A stretch of DNA of 64,000 nt from Microbacterium hibisci (GTDB taxonomy: Bacteria > Actinomycetota > Actinomycetes > Actinomycetales > Microbacteriaceae): contig NZ_JADIJC010000002.1 of NCBI RefSeq assembly GCF_015278255.1, forward strand, positions 21,501-85,500, written 5' to 3'. The notes beneath the pieces were generated by a model that saw only the letters and a program-made list of their open reading frames with translations, was not told where the DNA came from and ran no database searches. Made by a program: the position numbers and the translations under genes. Below, piece by piece: positions 32,930 to 42,261 of this stretch; position 1 is the first letter of the stretch; each line of letters begins with the position of its first letter.

Positions 32930-34234
32930 TCACGCGCGCAAGAGCACGCACCCGTGCGGCTCGAGCGAGAGCCGCACGACCGAGCCGCCGGGGGCGACGC
33001 CGCGCGCGGCATCCGACTGCTCGTGAACGGCCTCGACGGGAACGGATGCCGCATCCCACACGTCGACGACCGCGTCCGGTGCCGGCCCGAGGCCGAGGGA
33101 GCGCGTGTCGAAAGGCTCGTCCCGGGCCTTATCGGAGGTGTTGAAGACGGCGACCCAGCGGGCGTCGCCGCGTTCGGCCGCCCAGACCACGAGGTCGCGC
33201 TCGCGCAGCAGCTCGCGATTGCGGGACGAGTCGCGCAGGATCTCGAGCACCGCGTCGTTCGTGAAGAGGGCGATGGTCTCGGGTGCGCTCGTGGGCAGGT
33301 CGCCGCCGATCATCAGGGGCGAACGCGCCATGACCCACAGCGTCACCAGCGTGCGCCGCTCCGCGAGGGTCAGGGCGCCCTCGCGCGGCTCGCCGCGCTC
33401 GGCGCGGAGTCCGATGCGGCCGAGCGGCAGCATGTCGGCGTCGGGCCAGCCGTCAGGGCCGGCGAGCGGCGCCCAGCGCGCGAGGCGGGCGAAGTTCGCC
33501 TCGACGTCTTCCCACCTGTCCCACAGGTCGTCGCAGACTCGCCACATGGTGGCATGCGCCCGCAGGTGCTCGAGGTGCGCCGCCGACAGGTCGCGCCCGG
33601 GTGAGAGCGACAGCGCGATCGCGCGCGGGGCCGTCTCGATCGCCGTCGAGAAGGCCTCGATCTCGGCGGCCTGGTAGGGCCACAGCAGGTCGTCGGCCTT
33701 GATGAAGTCGACGCCCCACATCGCGTACTGGTCGGCGATCGAGTGGTAGTACGCCGCCGCGCCGGGCTTCGCGTGATCGAGGCCGAGGTAGTGCGGGTTC
33801 CACTCGCACACGTTCGCCGGATCGGCGACGGCCGAGGCGGTGACGCCGGCACCGAGTACCGGCAGGTCGCGCTCGACGGCGAGGCGGGGGATGCCGCGCA
33901 TGATGTGGATGCCGAACTTCAGGCCGAGCTCGTGCACGCGGGCGGCGAGCGGCGCGAAGCCGGCGCCGCCGGCCGACGACGGAAAGCGCACCGGGTCGGG
34001 CTGCACCCGCCCGAACTCGTCGATGACCAGCGGTGCGGACTCGTTGTAGCCGTGCGACCGCGCGGTCGGGTCGGCCCAGTCGATGTCGACGACGACGGTG
34101 TCCCACCCGTACGGCAGCAGGTGCTCGGCCATGAACCGGGCGTTCGCGAGCACCTCGTCCTCGGTCACCGTCGTGCCGTACGAGTCCCAGCTGTTCCAGC
34201 CCATCGGGGGAGTGGCGGTCTTGCGCAGCGTCAT
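32930..34234 (-). CDS. Alpha-galactosidase-like enzyme, GH27 family
   Basis: A 434-aa retaining glycosidase starting with the clan D signature TPPMGWNSWDSYG. The catalytic nucleophile is predicted as the first Asp of FIKADDLLWPY (about residue 181) and the acid/base as an Asp in MWRVCDDLWDRW. The C-terminal ~90 residues form the beta-sandwich. No secretion signal is seen. GH27 includes alpha-galactosidases, beta-L-arabinopyranosidases and related enzymes; the FIKADD wording differs from the common YLKYDNC, so the substrate may be unusual. The ATG at 34232-34234 directly precedes the signature. It follows the GH51 gene after a 145-base gap with a long A+T-containing hairpin. Confidence 0.87.
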   Translation of the reverse strand: MTLRKTATPPMGWNSWDSYGTTVTEDEVLANARFMAEHLLPYGWDTVVVDIDWADPTARSHGYNESAPLVIDEFGRVQPDPVRFPSSAGGAGFAPLAARVHELGLKFGIHIMRGIPRLAVERDLPVLGAGVTASAVADPANVCEWNPHYLGLDHAKPGAAAYYHSIADQYAMWGVDFIKADDLLWPYQAAEIEAFSTAIETAPRAIALSLSPGRDLSAAHLEHLRAHATMWRVCDDLWDRWEDVEANFARLARWAPLAGPDGWPDADMLPLGRIGLRAERGEPREGALTLAERRTLVTLWVMARSPLMIGGDLPTSAPETIALFTNDAVLEILRDSSRNRELLRERDLVVWAAERGDARWVAVFNTSDKARDEPFDTRSLGLGPAPDAVVDVWDAASVPVEAVHEQSDAARGVAPGGSVVRLSLEPHGCVLLRA

Positions 34235-34293
34235 CGCTCTGTCGTCCTGTCGTCGTCGGACCTGCGCCGCAGAGCGCGCTGGCAGGTGGGTGG

Positions 34294-34364
34294 GAATCGG
34301 AGATCCCGCGAATATCGGACGCTTCGGCCTGGGACGTCTAATATTCGCAGGATGTCCGAGATTC
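34294..34364. repeat. 71-bp interrupted palindrome between GH51 and GH27
   Basis: Outer arms GAATCGGA.. (34294) and ..TCCGAGATTC (to 34364), middle arms GATCC/GGAT, and inner arms GCGAATAT (34308-34315)/ATATTCGC (34341-34348) form one long hairpin. It is in the gap where the GH51 transcript would continue into GH27, so it may lower downstream expression or define mRNA ends. Confidence 0.65.
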
Positions 34365-34379
34365 GCGGGCGCCGGCGAC

Positions 34380-35909
34380 TCAGGCCAGCCGGATCGCGGC
34401 CCACGATACGGCGGGCAGCGCGACCGACAGCTCCTCGCCGTCGACGGATGCCCCGGCGTCGCGCACGCCGACGCGCTCACGGTCGTCGAGCGTGTTGGCG
34501 GCGTAGAGGTCGTCGTCGTGCAGCAGATGCGACTCGACGACGGCGACCTCGCGGCGGAGGGCCCGCACGAGCGGTGCGAGGTCGACGCGCAGGGTCGCGG
34601 CATCCGTCGTCGAACGGTTCACCACGAAGAGCGACACGCCCTCGTCGTCGATGGTCGCGACGGCGTTCAGCGCGTCGACGTCGCCGAGCTTCTCGGTCGC
34701 GATCGTCGCCGACGAGACCGGCACGCGCACGGCGCGACCCTGAGCGAGGCGCGAGGTGATCGAGAACGGGAAGAACGTGGTCTGGCGCCACGCCGGGCCG
34801 CCGGGCTCGGTCATGATCGGGGCGATCACGTTCACCAGCTGCGCGAGCGACGCTGAGCGCACGCGGTCGGCGTGCTGGAGCAGCGTGATCATGAGGTCGC
34901 CGAAGACGACGGCGTCCAGCGCGTTGTACTTGTCTTCGAGCAGCCGGGGCGCGACCGGCCAGCCCTTCTCCTCGGGCTTGTCGTTCTGGCCGCCCTCGTC
35001 GTCGTGGAGGTACCAGACGTTCCACTCGTCGAACGAGATCATGATGCGCTTGTCGCTCTTCTTGGTGGCCGCCACCGTGTCGGCGATCGCGACGACCGAC
35101 TCGATGAAGCGCGCCATGTCGACGCCCGAGGCGAGGAACTCCTGCGCGTTCCCGCCCTGCTCCTGGTAGTAGGAGTGGCACGAGATGAAGTCGACGTCGT
35201 CGAACGTGTGCTCGAGCACGGTGCGCTCCCACGAGCCGAAGGTCGGCATCGAGCGCGCCGACGAGCCGCACACGACGAGCTCGACGCCCGGGTCGACCAT
35301 GCGCATCGCCTTGGCCGTGCGCGAGGCGAGCTTGCCGTAGTCGTCGGCGTTGCGGTGGCCGACCTGCCACGGGCCGTCCATCTCGTTGCCGAGGCACCAC
35401 ATCTTCACGCCGAACGGCGTCTCGCGCCCGTTCGCGGCGCGCTGGTCGGTCCACTCCGTGCGGGTGTCGATGTTGGCGTACTCGAGCAGGTCGAGCGCCT
35501 CCTGCGTGCCGCGGGTGCCGAGGTTCACGGCGAGCATCAGCTCGCTGCCGACGCGGTCGAGCCACGCCTGGAACTCATGGAGGCCCACCTCGTTCGTCTC
35601 GGTGGAGTGCCACGCGAGGTCGAGACGGCGGGGGCGGTCGGCCTTCGGGCCGATGCCGTCCTCCCAGCGGTACCCCGACACGAAGTTGCCGCCGGGGTAG
35701 CGGATGGTGCTGACGCCGAGCTCCTTCACGAGGTCGATCACGTCGGTGCGGAAGCCCTCGTCGTCGGCCGACGGGTGCCCCGGCTCGAAGATGCCGTCGT
35801 AGATGTGGCGGCCGAGGTGCTCGACGAAGCCGCCGAACAGGCGGCGGTCGATGTCGGCGATCTCGTGGTGCGGATCGAGGCGGGCGGAGGCGTCGTGCGA
35901 AGCGGTCAC
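34380..35909 (-). CDS. Alpha-L-arabinofuranosidase, GH51 family
   Basis: A 509-aa retaining arabinofuranosidase that removes alpha-L-Araf from arabinan or arabinogalactan oligosaccharides in the cytoplasm. The N-terminal RRLFGGFVEHLGRHIYDGI and IRYPGGNFVSGYRWEDGIGP are diagnostic; the acid/base is Glu at about residue 176 in CLGNEMDGPW and the nucleophile Glu at about residue 295 in SFDEWNVWY. The GTG at 35907-35909 has GAAAGG upstream with normal spacing and gives the usual length; upstream frame would add a non-homologous Pro-rich tail. It follows GH42 after about 130 bases with a GGATGCCG hairpin. Membership in the galactan/arabinan cluster fits rhamnogalacturonan I side-chain use. Confidence 0.95.
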   Translation of the reverse strand: MTASHDASARLDPHHEIADIDRRLFGGFVEHLGRHIYDGIFEPGHPSADDEGFRTDVIDLVKELGVSTIRYPGGNFVSGYRWEDGIGPKADRPRRLDLAWHSTETNEVGLHEFQAWLDRVGSELMLAVNLGTRGTQEALDLLEYANIDTRTEWTDQRAANGRETPFGVKMWCLGNEMDGPWQVGHRNADDYGKLASRTAKAMRMVDPGVELVVCGSSARSMPTFGSWERTVLEHTFDDVDFISCHSYYQEQGGNAQEFLASGVDMARFIESVVAIADTVAATKKSDKRIMISFDEWNVWYLHDDEGGQNDKPEEKGWPVAPRLLEDKYNALDAVVFGDLMITLLQHADRVRSASLAQLVNVIAPIMTEPGGPAWRQTTFFPFSITSRLAQGRAVRVPVSSATIATEKLGDVDALNAVATIDDEGVSLFVVNRSTTDAATLRVDLAPLVRALRREVAVVESHLLHDDDLYAANTLDDRERVGVRDAGASVDGEELSVALPAVSWAAIRLA

Positions 35910-35978
35910 GGGCGGCCTTTCATCGGTTCGGTCGGGGTGCGGATGCGGGATGTCGGTCACGGATCTTCCTCGGAAGAC

Positions 35979-36007
35979 GGATGCCGCGGCCCCGCGCCAC
36001 GGCATCC
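35979..36007. repeat. GGATGCCG hairpin between GH42 and GH51
   Basis: GGATGCCG (35979-35986) pairs with CGGCATCC (36000-36007) across a 13-base loop. It is in the 128-base gap that a GH42-GH51 transcript must cross. The same hairpin type recurs at 44726, 52146 and 60151. Confidence 0.6.
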
Positions 36008-36037
36008 CTCACTCCATCCGCCCTCGGGCGAGGGTGC

Positions 36038-38137
36038 TCAGGCGATCGTCACCGCGTCGCGGTCGGGAGCTTCGGCGGCTGTGCTGGCGGGCGCGGAGAC
36101 GAAGGCCACGCCCTGGGCGTCGAGCACCACGCGGTCGACGGCGACGCCGGTCTCGGCATCCGTCCCCTCGATGGCGATCTCGACGCGCGCGTCGCTGTGG
36201 TTGATCAGCGTGACGAGGTCGCCGCGACGGGCGGCTTCGACGCCGGCGGGCAGGCCCGCGACGACGGGACGGACGCCGGATGCCGCGACCACGGCCGCGA
36301 CGACCGCGCCGACGCTGTCGACCACGGGCCCGGCGGCCGAAGCGCCGTTGCCCACGGGCTGCGTCGCGACGTACCAGGCCTCGCCGGCGCCGAAGCGGTG
36401 GCGCGTCAGCGCGGGAGCGCCGGTCTGCAGGCCGGAGGCGAAACTGGCGACGACCGTCGCCCCGGTCGCGTGCACGGCCTCGGCGACGAAGCGGCCCGAG
36501 AGCTCCGCGCCCTCGAGGTCGAAGGCGACGACGCCGCGCGCGGCCGCGCTGCGTGCCGCCTGGACCGCGTCGCCGTTCAGCGCGCCGACGCCCGCCGCCC
36601 CCGCCGACGTGCCGGCGAGGGCGCCGAAGTCCTCGAACCGCAGGCCGAGCACCGGGCCGAGCTGCGTGAGGAAGCCGCCGTCGCGGAACTGATCGTGGGC
36701 GTCGACGATGTCGGTGAAGGGACCGGTCAGCAGCGTGCCGCCGGCCTCGACGAAGCGGGTGAGCGCCGCGGCGCCCTCGTCGCGAAGGAGGTAGAGGGCG
36801 GGGGCGACGACGAGCTCGTAGCCCTCGGCCTCTTCGGGACCGATGATGTCGACCTGGATGCCGCGCGCGTGGAAGGCGCCGTACCACTCGAGCGTGAGTG
36901 CGAGGTAGTCGATCTCGGTCGGGTGGTCGCGCTCCTCGACGGCCCACCAGTTCTCCCAGTCGAACACGAGGGCTACCTGCGCGTCGCGACCGGGTGCGGG
37001 GAGGGTGGGAAGGGCGGCGAGCCGGGCTCCGAGCTCGGTGACCGCGTCCCACGTGCGCGTCTCGGTGCCGGCGTGCGGCAGCATCGCCGAGTGGAACTTC
37101 TCGCTGCCGGCGCGGGACTGGCGCCACTGGAAGAACATGATGCCGTCGGCGCCGCGGGCGATGGACTGCGCGGTCTCGGCGACCAGGGCGCCGGGGCGCT
37201 TGCCCGGGTTCGCGGGACGCCAGTTGACGGCATCCGTCGCCTGCTCCCACAGCAGCCACGGCACGCCCGGCTTGAGCGAGCGGACGAGGTCGCGCTGGAA
37301 GGCGGCGTCGCGCACGCGGTTCGGGTTGGCGGGGTCGGGGTAGCAGTCGTCGGCGATCACGTCCATGAACGGCGCCCACTTGCGGTAGTCCGCGGGCTTG
37401 AAGGGCCCCATGAAGTTCGTCGTGATCGGCTGCGTCGCGCCGGCGGCCTGCAGGATCTCACGCTCCATGAGGTAGCACTCGAGCCACATGTCGCTGGTGA
37501 AGCGGCGCCAGTCGAGCATCGACGACGGGTTGTGGCTGTACGGCGCGAGCCGCGGGGGGAAGATCTCGTCGAAGCCGCCGTACCGCTGCGACCAGAAGCT
37601 CGTGCCCCATGCGTCGTTGAGCGCGTCGACGGTGGCGTACCGCTCCTCGAGCCACCCGCGGTAGGCGTCGCGCGCGGCATCCGAGAAGTCCATCCACAGG
37701 TGGCAGCCGAACTCGTTGCCGATGTGCCACATGACCACGCCGGGGTGGTCGACGTAGCGCTCGGCGAGGCGGCGCACCAGCTCGCCGGCGAGGCGGCGAT
37801 ACACGGGCGACGACGGCGCGAAGTGCTGCCGGCTGCCGGGCCAGTAGGTGGCGCCCGACTCGTCTGCGGGCAGCGTCTCGGGGTAGGTCGCGCTCACCCA
37901 CGGCGGGGGAGAGGCGGTCGCCGTGGCGAGGTTCACCGCGATGCCGCCGGCGTGCAGCTTGTCGATGACCGTGTCGAGCCAGTCGAAGTCCCACACGTCC
38001 TCGGCGGGCTGGATGCGCGACCAGGCGAAGATCCCGAGGCTCACGATGTTGACACCGGCCTCCTGCATGAGGCGGACGTCCTCGTCCCACACCTCCTCGG
38101 GCCACTGGTCGGGGTTGTAGTCGGCGCCGTACAGCAC
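36038..38137 (-). CDS. Beta-galactosidase, GH42 family
   Basis: A 699-aa enzyme that hydrolyses beta-galactosides such as galacto-oligosaccharides from galactan side chains. The protein begins VLYGADYNPDQWPEEVW, the usual GH42 N terminus; the acid/base Glu is in MWHIGNEFGCHLW (about residue 142) and the nucleophile Glu in WLLWEQATDAVNW (about residue 298). A trimerisation domain and C-terminal sandwich follow. The GTG at 38135-38137 is chosen because AAGGAG lies 9 nt upstream and homology starts there; the longer frame overlaps the upstream gene. The released galactose would enter via galK. No signal peptide. Part of the minus-strand transporter operon. Confidence 0.93.
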   Translation of the reverse strand: MLYGADYNPDQWPEEVWDEDVRLMQEAGVNIVSLGIFAWSRIQPAEDVWDFDWLDTVIDKLHAGGIAVNLATATASPPPWVSATYPETLPADESGATYWPGSRQHFAPSSPVYRRLAGELVRRLAERYVDHPGVVMWHIGNEFGCHLWMDFSDAARDAYRGWLEERYATVDALNDAWGTSFWSQRYGGFDEIFPPRLAPYSHNPSSMLDWRRFTSDMWLECYLMEREILQAAGATQPITTNFMGPFKPADYRKWAPFMDVIADDCYPDPANPNRVRDAAFQRDLVRSLKPGVPWLLWEQATDAVNWRPANPGKRPGALVAETAQSIARGADGIMFFQWRQSRAGSEKFHSAMLPHAGTETRTWDAVTELGARLAALPTLPAPGRDAQVALVFDWENWWAVEERDHPTEIDYLALTLEWYGAFHARGIQVDIIGPEEAEGYELVVAPALYLLRDEGAAALTRFVEAGGTLLTGPFTDIVDAHDQFRDGGFLTQLGPVLGLRFEDFGALAGTSAGAAGVGALNGDAVQAARSAAARGVVAFDLEGAELSGRFVAEAVHATGATVVASFASGLQTGAPALTRHRFGAGEAWYVATQPVGNGASAAGPVVDSVGAVVAAVVAASGVRPVVAGLPAGVEAARRGDLVTLINHSDARVEIAIEGTDAETGVAVDRVVLDAQGVAFVSAPASTAAEAPDRDAVTIA

Positions 38138-38186
38138 GTCGAGCAGCTCCTTCTGGCTGGGGTTTCGAGCGGGGAAAGGGAGAGGG

Positions 38187-38834
38187 TCAGCGGCGGCCGC
38201 GGCGGGCGGGCACGGCGACGACGGCGAACGCGGCGCAGCCGAGCCCCGCGATGAGCAGCGGCAGCAGCATCCAGGTGACGACGCCGACGAGCACCGCGGC
38301 GGCGGCGAGGTAGACACCGGCGATCGGGTCGCCGGCGACGGCCGACGGGATGCCGCGGATCGCGGCGCGCCAGCCGCCCTCGGGGGCCCACGCGCCGGCC
38401 GCGATCAGCAGCGCCGCCGCACCGGCGACGAGGCCGACCCAGCCGACGACCGAGACGAGGGCGCCGCCGGGCAGGGCGCCGGAGTTCGCCAGGTCGATGT
38501 CGAGCACCAGCAGCAGCGCGAGCACCACCCCGACGACGCCGACGACCAGGCCGCCCGGCAGAGCTCTGCGCCAGTCCTGCCAGAACGTGCGCACGTGCGA
38601 CTGCTCGGCGTTCACATAGCGGCGGAGATGACGGATGCCGGCGGCCAGGGCGGCCGGCAGGGTCACGACGAGAAGTCCGGCCGCGGTGACGAGCAGGCCC
38701 GTCAGCAGCACCTCGCCGAAGAGGGCGAAGGCTCCCTTGGCGCCCGGGTAGCGGGCGGGCTCGCGCTCTTCGAGCGTGGGGCCGCTGCCCGACGCGTCGG
38801 CACGACGCGCGGCGCGGAGTTCTCGGCGGTCCAT
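38187..38834 (-). CDS. Multi-pass membrane protein, DUF624/YesL-like
   Basis: A 215-aa membrane protein with about five hydrophobic segments, beginning after residue 35 with ALFGEVLLTGLLVTAAGLLVVTLPAALAAGIRHLRRYV, then HVRTFWQDWRRALPGGLVVGVVG. The loop TFWQDWRRALPGG after the first helices resembles the Ff..fR segment of DUF624 proteins such as YesL of Bacillus subtilis, which occur beside sugar ABC importers. Similarity is weaker than for the genes at 42457 and 60197. It follows the MalG gene by 10 bases and precedes GH42. Function unknown; a role in importer assembly or regulation is conceivable. Confidence 0.72.
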   Translation of the reverse strand: MDRRELRAARRADASGSGPTLEEREPARYPGAKGAFALFGEVLLTGLLVTAAGLLVVTLPAALAAGIRHLRRYVNAEQSHVRTFWQDWRRALPGGLVVGVVGVVLALLLVLDIDLANSGALPGGALVSVVGWVGLVAGAAALLIAAGAWAPEGGWRAAIRGIPSAVAGDPIAGVYLAAAAVLVGVVTWMLLPLLIAGLGCAAFAVVAVPARRGRR

Positions 38835-38844
38835 GGTGGTCGTC

Positions 38845-39780
38845 CTATCCCTTGAGGCCCTGGGTGGCGACGCCGTCGACGAGGAAGCGCTGGAACACCA
38901 GGAAGAAGAGGAGGACGGGAAGGAGGGCGACGAAGGATGCCGCGACGGTGGCGCCGTAGTCGCTCGACGAGGTCTGGTCGTTGTAGAGACGCAGCGCGAT
39001 GGGCAGCGGGTAGTTCTCGGGGCTGGTGAGGTACAGCAGGGGCCCGAGGAAGTCGTTCCACGACCAGATGAAGGCGAAGATCGAGCACGTGATCAGGGCG
39101 GGCTTGATCAGCGGCAGGATGATCGACCAGAAGATGCGCATGTGGCCGGCGCCGTCGATGCGGGCCGCCTCGTCCATGTCGCGCGGCATCTGGCGGATGA
39201 ACTGCACCAGCAGGAAGACGAAGAACGCTTCGGTGGCGAGGAACTTCGGCAGCAGCAGCGGCACGAAGGTGTCGATCAGGTCGAGGCGCTGGAAGATGAT
39301 GTACTGCGGGATGATCACGACGTGGAACGGCAGCAGCAGCGTGCCGATCATCGCCGCGAACAGGATGCCGAGCCCCTTGAACTGGATGCGGGCGAACGCG
39401 TACGCGGCCAGCGCCGACGACAGCAGGACGCCGACGACCGAGCCCACGGCGATGATGAGCGAGTTCACGTAGAACCGCCACATCGGCACGCCGGCGATCC
39501 CCTCGAGCACCTTGATGTAGTTGTCGATCGTCGGGTTGGCCGGCAGCAGGCCCATGTTCTGGCCGAACTCGCTGTTCGGCTTGAAGGTGGCGAACAGCAG
39601 CCACACCAGCGGGTACAGCACGATCGCGGTGATGGCGAGGAGGACCACGAACCAGATGACGGTCTGCCACGTCTTGCGCTTGACGCCGCGTCGGGGCGTG
39701 GGGGCGGCCTTCTGGTCGGGGTCGACCTGGTTCTCGGTGAGGACGAGGGCGTTCTCGCCGAACGAGGATGTGGTGGTCAT
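38845..39780 (-). CDS. Sugar ABC importer permease, MalG type
   Basis: A 311-aa inner-membrane permease with six predicted helices, first at about residues 40-62 (TVIWFVVLLAITAIVLYPLVW). The EAA loop reads DMDEAARIDGAGHMRIFWSIILP, and it ends FLVDGVATQGLKG as MalG-type proteins do. The ATG at 39778-39780 overlaps the preceding permease stop by 4 bp. It is part of the SBP-MalF-MalG-DUF624-GH42-GH51 transcription unit on the minus strand. Confidence 0.93.
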   Translation of the reverse strand: MTTTSSFGENALVLTENQVDPDQKAAPTPRRGVKRKTWQTVIWFVVLLAITAIVLYPLVWLLFATFKPNSEFGQNMGLLPANPTIDNYIKVLEGIAGVPMWRFYVNSLIIAVGSVVGVLLSSALAAYAFARIQFKGLGILFAAMIGTLLLPFHVVIIPQYIIFQRLDLIDTFVPLLLPKFLATEAFFVFLLVQFIRQMPRDMDEAARIDGAGHMRIFWSIILPLIKPALITCSIFAFIWSWNDFLGPLLYLTSPENYPLPIALRLYNDQTSSSDYGATVAASFVALLPVLLFFLVFQRFLVDGVATQGLKG

Positions 39781-40772
39781 CGGTTGTCTCCGGCGTAGTG
39801 GACCCAGGAGCGCTGGGTGCGGAAGAGGATGAAGGCGATGATCGCGACGACGACCAGCAGCACCCACGCGATGGCGGCGGCGTAGCCCATCTGGCCGTCA
39901 GAGAAGCCGCGCTTGTACAGGTAGAGGGTGATGAAGTTCGTCATGCCGGCCGGGCCGCCGGTGCCGTTGGAGATGATGTACGCCTGGGTGAAGACCTGGA
40001 ACGCACCGATCAGGCCGAGCAGCAGGTTGAAGAAGATGACCGGGCTCAGCATCGGGAGGGTGACGGCGCGGAAGCGGTGCCAGGCGTTGGCGCCGTCCAT
40101 TTCGGCCGCCTCGTACAGCTCCTTCGGGATCTGCTTGAGACCGGCGAGGAAGATGACCATGGTGGCGCCGAACTGCCACACCGCGAGCAGGATCATCATC
40201 GGCGGCACGAGCGCCGGGTTGCCGATCCAGCCGCCGAGGTCGATGCCGATCGCCGACAGCGCGTTGTCGACGGGGCCGTCGGAGGCGAACATCGCGCGCC
40301 ATACGATCGCGACCGACACCGATCCGCCGATCAGCGACGGGGCGTAGAACGCGGAGCGGAAGAAGCCCGCACCCCGGTCGCGGTAGTTCAGGAGCATGGC
40401 GACCGCGAGAGCGGCGCCGAGGGTGATCGGGGTTCCCACCAGCACGTAGACGAGGGTGATCTGCGCCGACTGGATGAACGCCGGGTCGGACGTGAACATC
40501 CGGATGTAGTTGTCGAAGCCGATCCACTTGGGCGGCGAGAAGATGTTGTAGCTCGTGAACGACAGGTACAGCGAGTACGCCATCGGGATCAGCGTGAGGC
40601 CGAAGAAGCCGATCAGCCACGGCACGAGGAACCCGTAGCCGGAGAGGGTCTCGCGCACCGCGCGCTGCCGCTGACCGGGACGGTTGACCTGCTCCGGCCG
40701 GGGCTTGCGGAACAGGGACCGGCGCGATGACTTCTCACCGGTCACGATGACTCTGGTCGCTGTGGTGCTCAC
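39777..40772 (-). CDS. Sugar ABC importer permease, MalF type
   Basis: A 331-aa permease with six predicted transmembrane helices; the first is GFLVPWLIGFFGLTLIPMAY at about residues 47-66. The ATPase-docking loop is ELYEAAEMDGANAWHRFRAVTLP. It lies 79 bases downstream of the binding-protein gene; the gap contains a long hairpin that could lower permease expression relative to the binding protein. No dedicated ATPase gene follows. Confidence 0.93.
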   Translation of the reverse strand: MSTTATRVIVTGEKSSRRSLFRKPRPEQVNRPGQRQRAVRETLSGYGFLVPWLIGFFGLTLIPMAYSLYLSFTSYNIFSPPKWIGFDNYIRMFTSDPAFIQSAQITLVYVLVGTPITLGAALAVAMLLNYRDRGAGFFRSAFYAPSLIGGSVSVAIVWRAMFASDGPVDNALSAIGIDLGGWIGNPALVPPMMILLAVWQFGATMVIFLAGLKQIPKELYEAAEMDGANAWHRFRAVTLPMLSPVIFFNLLLGLIGAFQVFTQAYIISNGTGGPAGMTNFITLYLYKRGFSDGQMGYAAAIAWVLLVVVAIIAFILFRTQRSWVHYAGDNR

Positions 40773-40809
40773 GAGGACTCTCCGATGCGGGTTCTGAGGA
40801 GGAGTGGTG

Positions 40810-40846
40810 TTCCGGGCCCGGGCGCATCGTACGCCCGGACCCGGAA
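40810..40846 (-). terminator. Intra-operon hairpin between binding-protein and permease genes
   Basis: A 15-bp stem with a single C-A mismatch (TTCCGGGCCCGGGCG at 40810-40824 with 40832-40846) and a 7-nt loop lies 6 bases after the binding-protein stop codon. It probably causes partial termination or protects the 3' end of the binding-protein mRNA. A similar arrangement is found at 44726-44768. Confidence 0.7.
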
Positions 40847-40851
40847 GACTG

Positions 40852-42156
40852 TCACTGGTTGAGGACGACGTCCATCTCGGCGAAGAACTGCGAGACCGCT
40901 TCGTCGACCGTCACGGTGCCGAAGTTGAGCTCGGTGCCGAGCTGACGGAACTTCTCCTCGAGGGTGCCGTAGCCGACGATCGGCACGGGCGGGGCGTCGC
41001 CGAGGCGGTCGGCGATCGACGCCTCGTAGTCCTTGACCTGCTGGCTCAGCGGGTCGAGCTCGGCCGCCTCGAGGGCGGTCTCCGAGGCCGGGAGGCCGCG
41101 GTTGGTGCCGAAGATCTCACCGGACTCGGGCGAGTTCACGAGGAAGTTGACGAGCGTCGCCGCCGCCTCGGGGTGCTCGGTGTTGGCCGAGATCGTGTGC
41201 AGCATCGAGGGCTTGAGGTACAGGTCCTTCGCGCCCTCCTCCGTGATCGGGGGAGCGATGAGGCCGAGCTCGGTGTAGCCCTCGCCGAGGCCCGCGAGGT
41301 AGCCCGCGCCGAAGTTGTCCCACGTGAGCTCGCTGGCCGTCAGGGCGCTGTCGAAGCCGCCCTTCGGAGCGACCTCTTCCACGCGCTGCTGCGGGATGCC
41401 GATGCCGTCCTCGCGGATCGGGGCGCCCGACTCCCAGAACTCGGTGAGCCGCTCCTCGTCGAAGCCGGCGGTGCCGTCCTCGTTGAACAGGTTCTCGCCC
41501 TCCGCGCGCAGCTGCAGCTCGAAGTTCTGGATGCGGCCGGTGTAGTCGCCGCCACCCCAGAACGCGCCGCCGGCGCCGTCGGTGACCTCACCCATCCACT
41601 CGGTGTAGTCCTCCCAGCTGCCGCCCTCGAACTCTTCGACGCCCGCCTGCTCCAGCAGCACGGGGTTGGTGAAGAGAGCCCACGCGTTGGTGGAGGTGGG
41701 GATGCCGTAGGTGACGTCGTTGACGACGCCGATGTCGAGGATGTTCTGCGGCAGCGGGTCGGTCTCGATGATGTTGCCCAGGAACGGGTCGAGGTCGAGC
41801 AGCAGGTTGTTCTGCGAGTACTGACGCAGGTACGAGTAGTCGAACTGCATCACGTCGGGCAGGTTGCCGCCCGCTGCCTCGGTCTGACGCTTCTCCCAGA
41901 ACTCGGGGAAGGTCAGGAACGTGGCGTTGACCGTGATGTTCGGGTACTCCTCGTTGAAGGCGGCGATGGCCTCGTTGTAGAGCTCGGCGCGAACGTCGTT
42001 GCCCCAGAACGCGAGGTCGAGCGTGACCTCTTCGTTCGGGTCGAACGTGGGGTCGGCCTCGGGGGCCTCGTCGCTGCCGCCGGCGCAGCCGGCGAGCACC
42101 AGGGCGGTGCCGGCCGCGATCGCGGCGACGGCGAATGCCCGCTTCTTGCTGAACAT
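40852..42156 (-). CDS. Sugar ABC importer substrate-binding lipoprotein
   Basis: A 434-aa family 1 solute-binding protein. The signal peptide MFSKKRAFAVAAIAAGTALV ends in the lipobox VLAGC (Cys at about residue 24), so it is anchored on the outer face of the membrane. Mature segments include FWGNDVRAELYNEAIAAFNEEYPNIT and MQFDYSYLRQYSQNN. GAGAGGACAAGG precedes the ATG. It is the first gene of the operon that continues to GH42 and GH51, so beta-galactan or arabinogalactan oligosaccharides are the likely cargo (inferred). The promoter region carries two LacI-type operators flanking a good -35/-10 pair. Confidence 0.93.
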   Translation of the reverse strand: MFSKKRAFAVAAIAAGTALVLAGCAGGSDEAPEADPTFDPNEEVTLDLAFWGNDVRAELYNEAIAAFNEEYPNITVNATFLTFPEFWEKRQTEAAGGNLPDVMQFDYSYLRQYSQNNLLLDLDPFLGNIIETDPLPQNILDIGVVNDVTYGIPTSTNAWALFTNPVLLEQAGVEEFEGGSWEDYTEWMGEVTDGAGGAFWGGGDYTGRIQNFELQLRAEGENLFNEDGTAGFDEERLTEFWESGAPIREDGIGIPQQRVEEVAPKGGFDSALTASELTWDNFGAGYLAGLGEGYTELGLIAPPITEEGAKDLYLKPSMLHTISANTEHPEAAATLVNFLVNSPESGEIFGTNRGLPASETALEAAELDPLSQQVKDYEASIADRLGDAPPVPIVGYGTLEEKFRQLGTELNFGTVTVDEAVSQFFAEMDVVLNQ

Positions 42157-42261
42157 CCTTGTCCTCTCTTGAACGTCTGCGTTCGCTGTCCGCGCGCGAG
42201 ACGTTCGTCGTCTGTGTTGCGGTGTGGGGGCGCTTTTCTTGGTGCGGATCGGGCCGTGATT

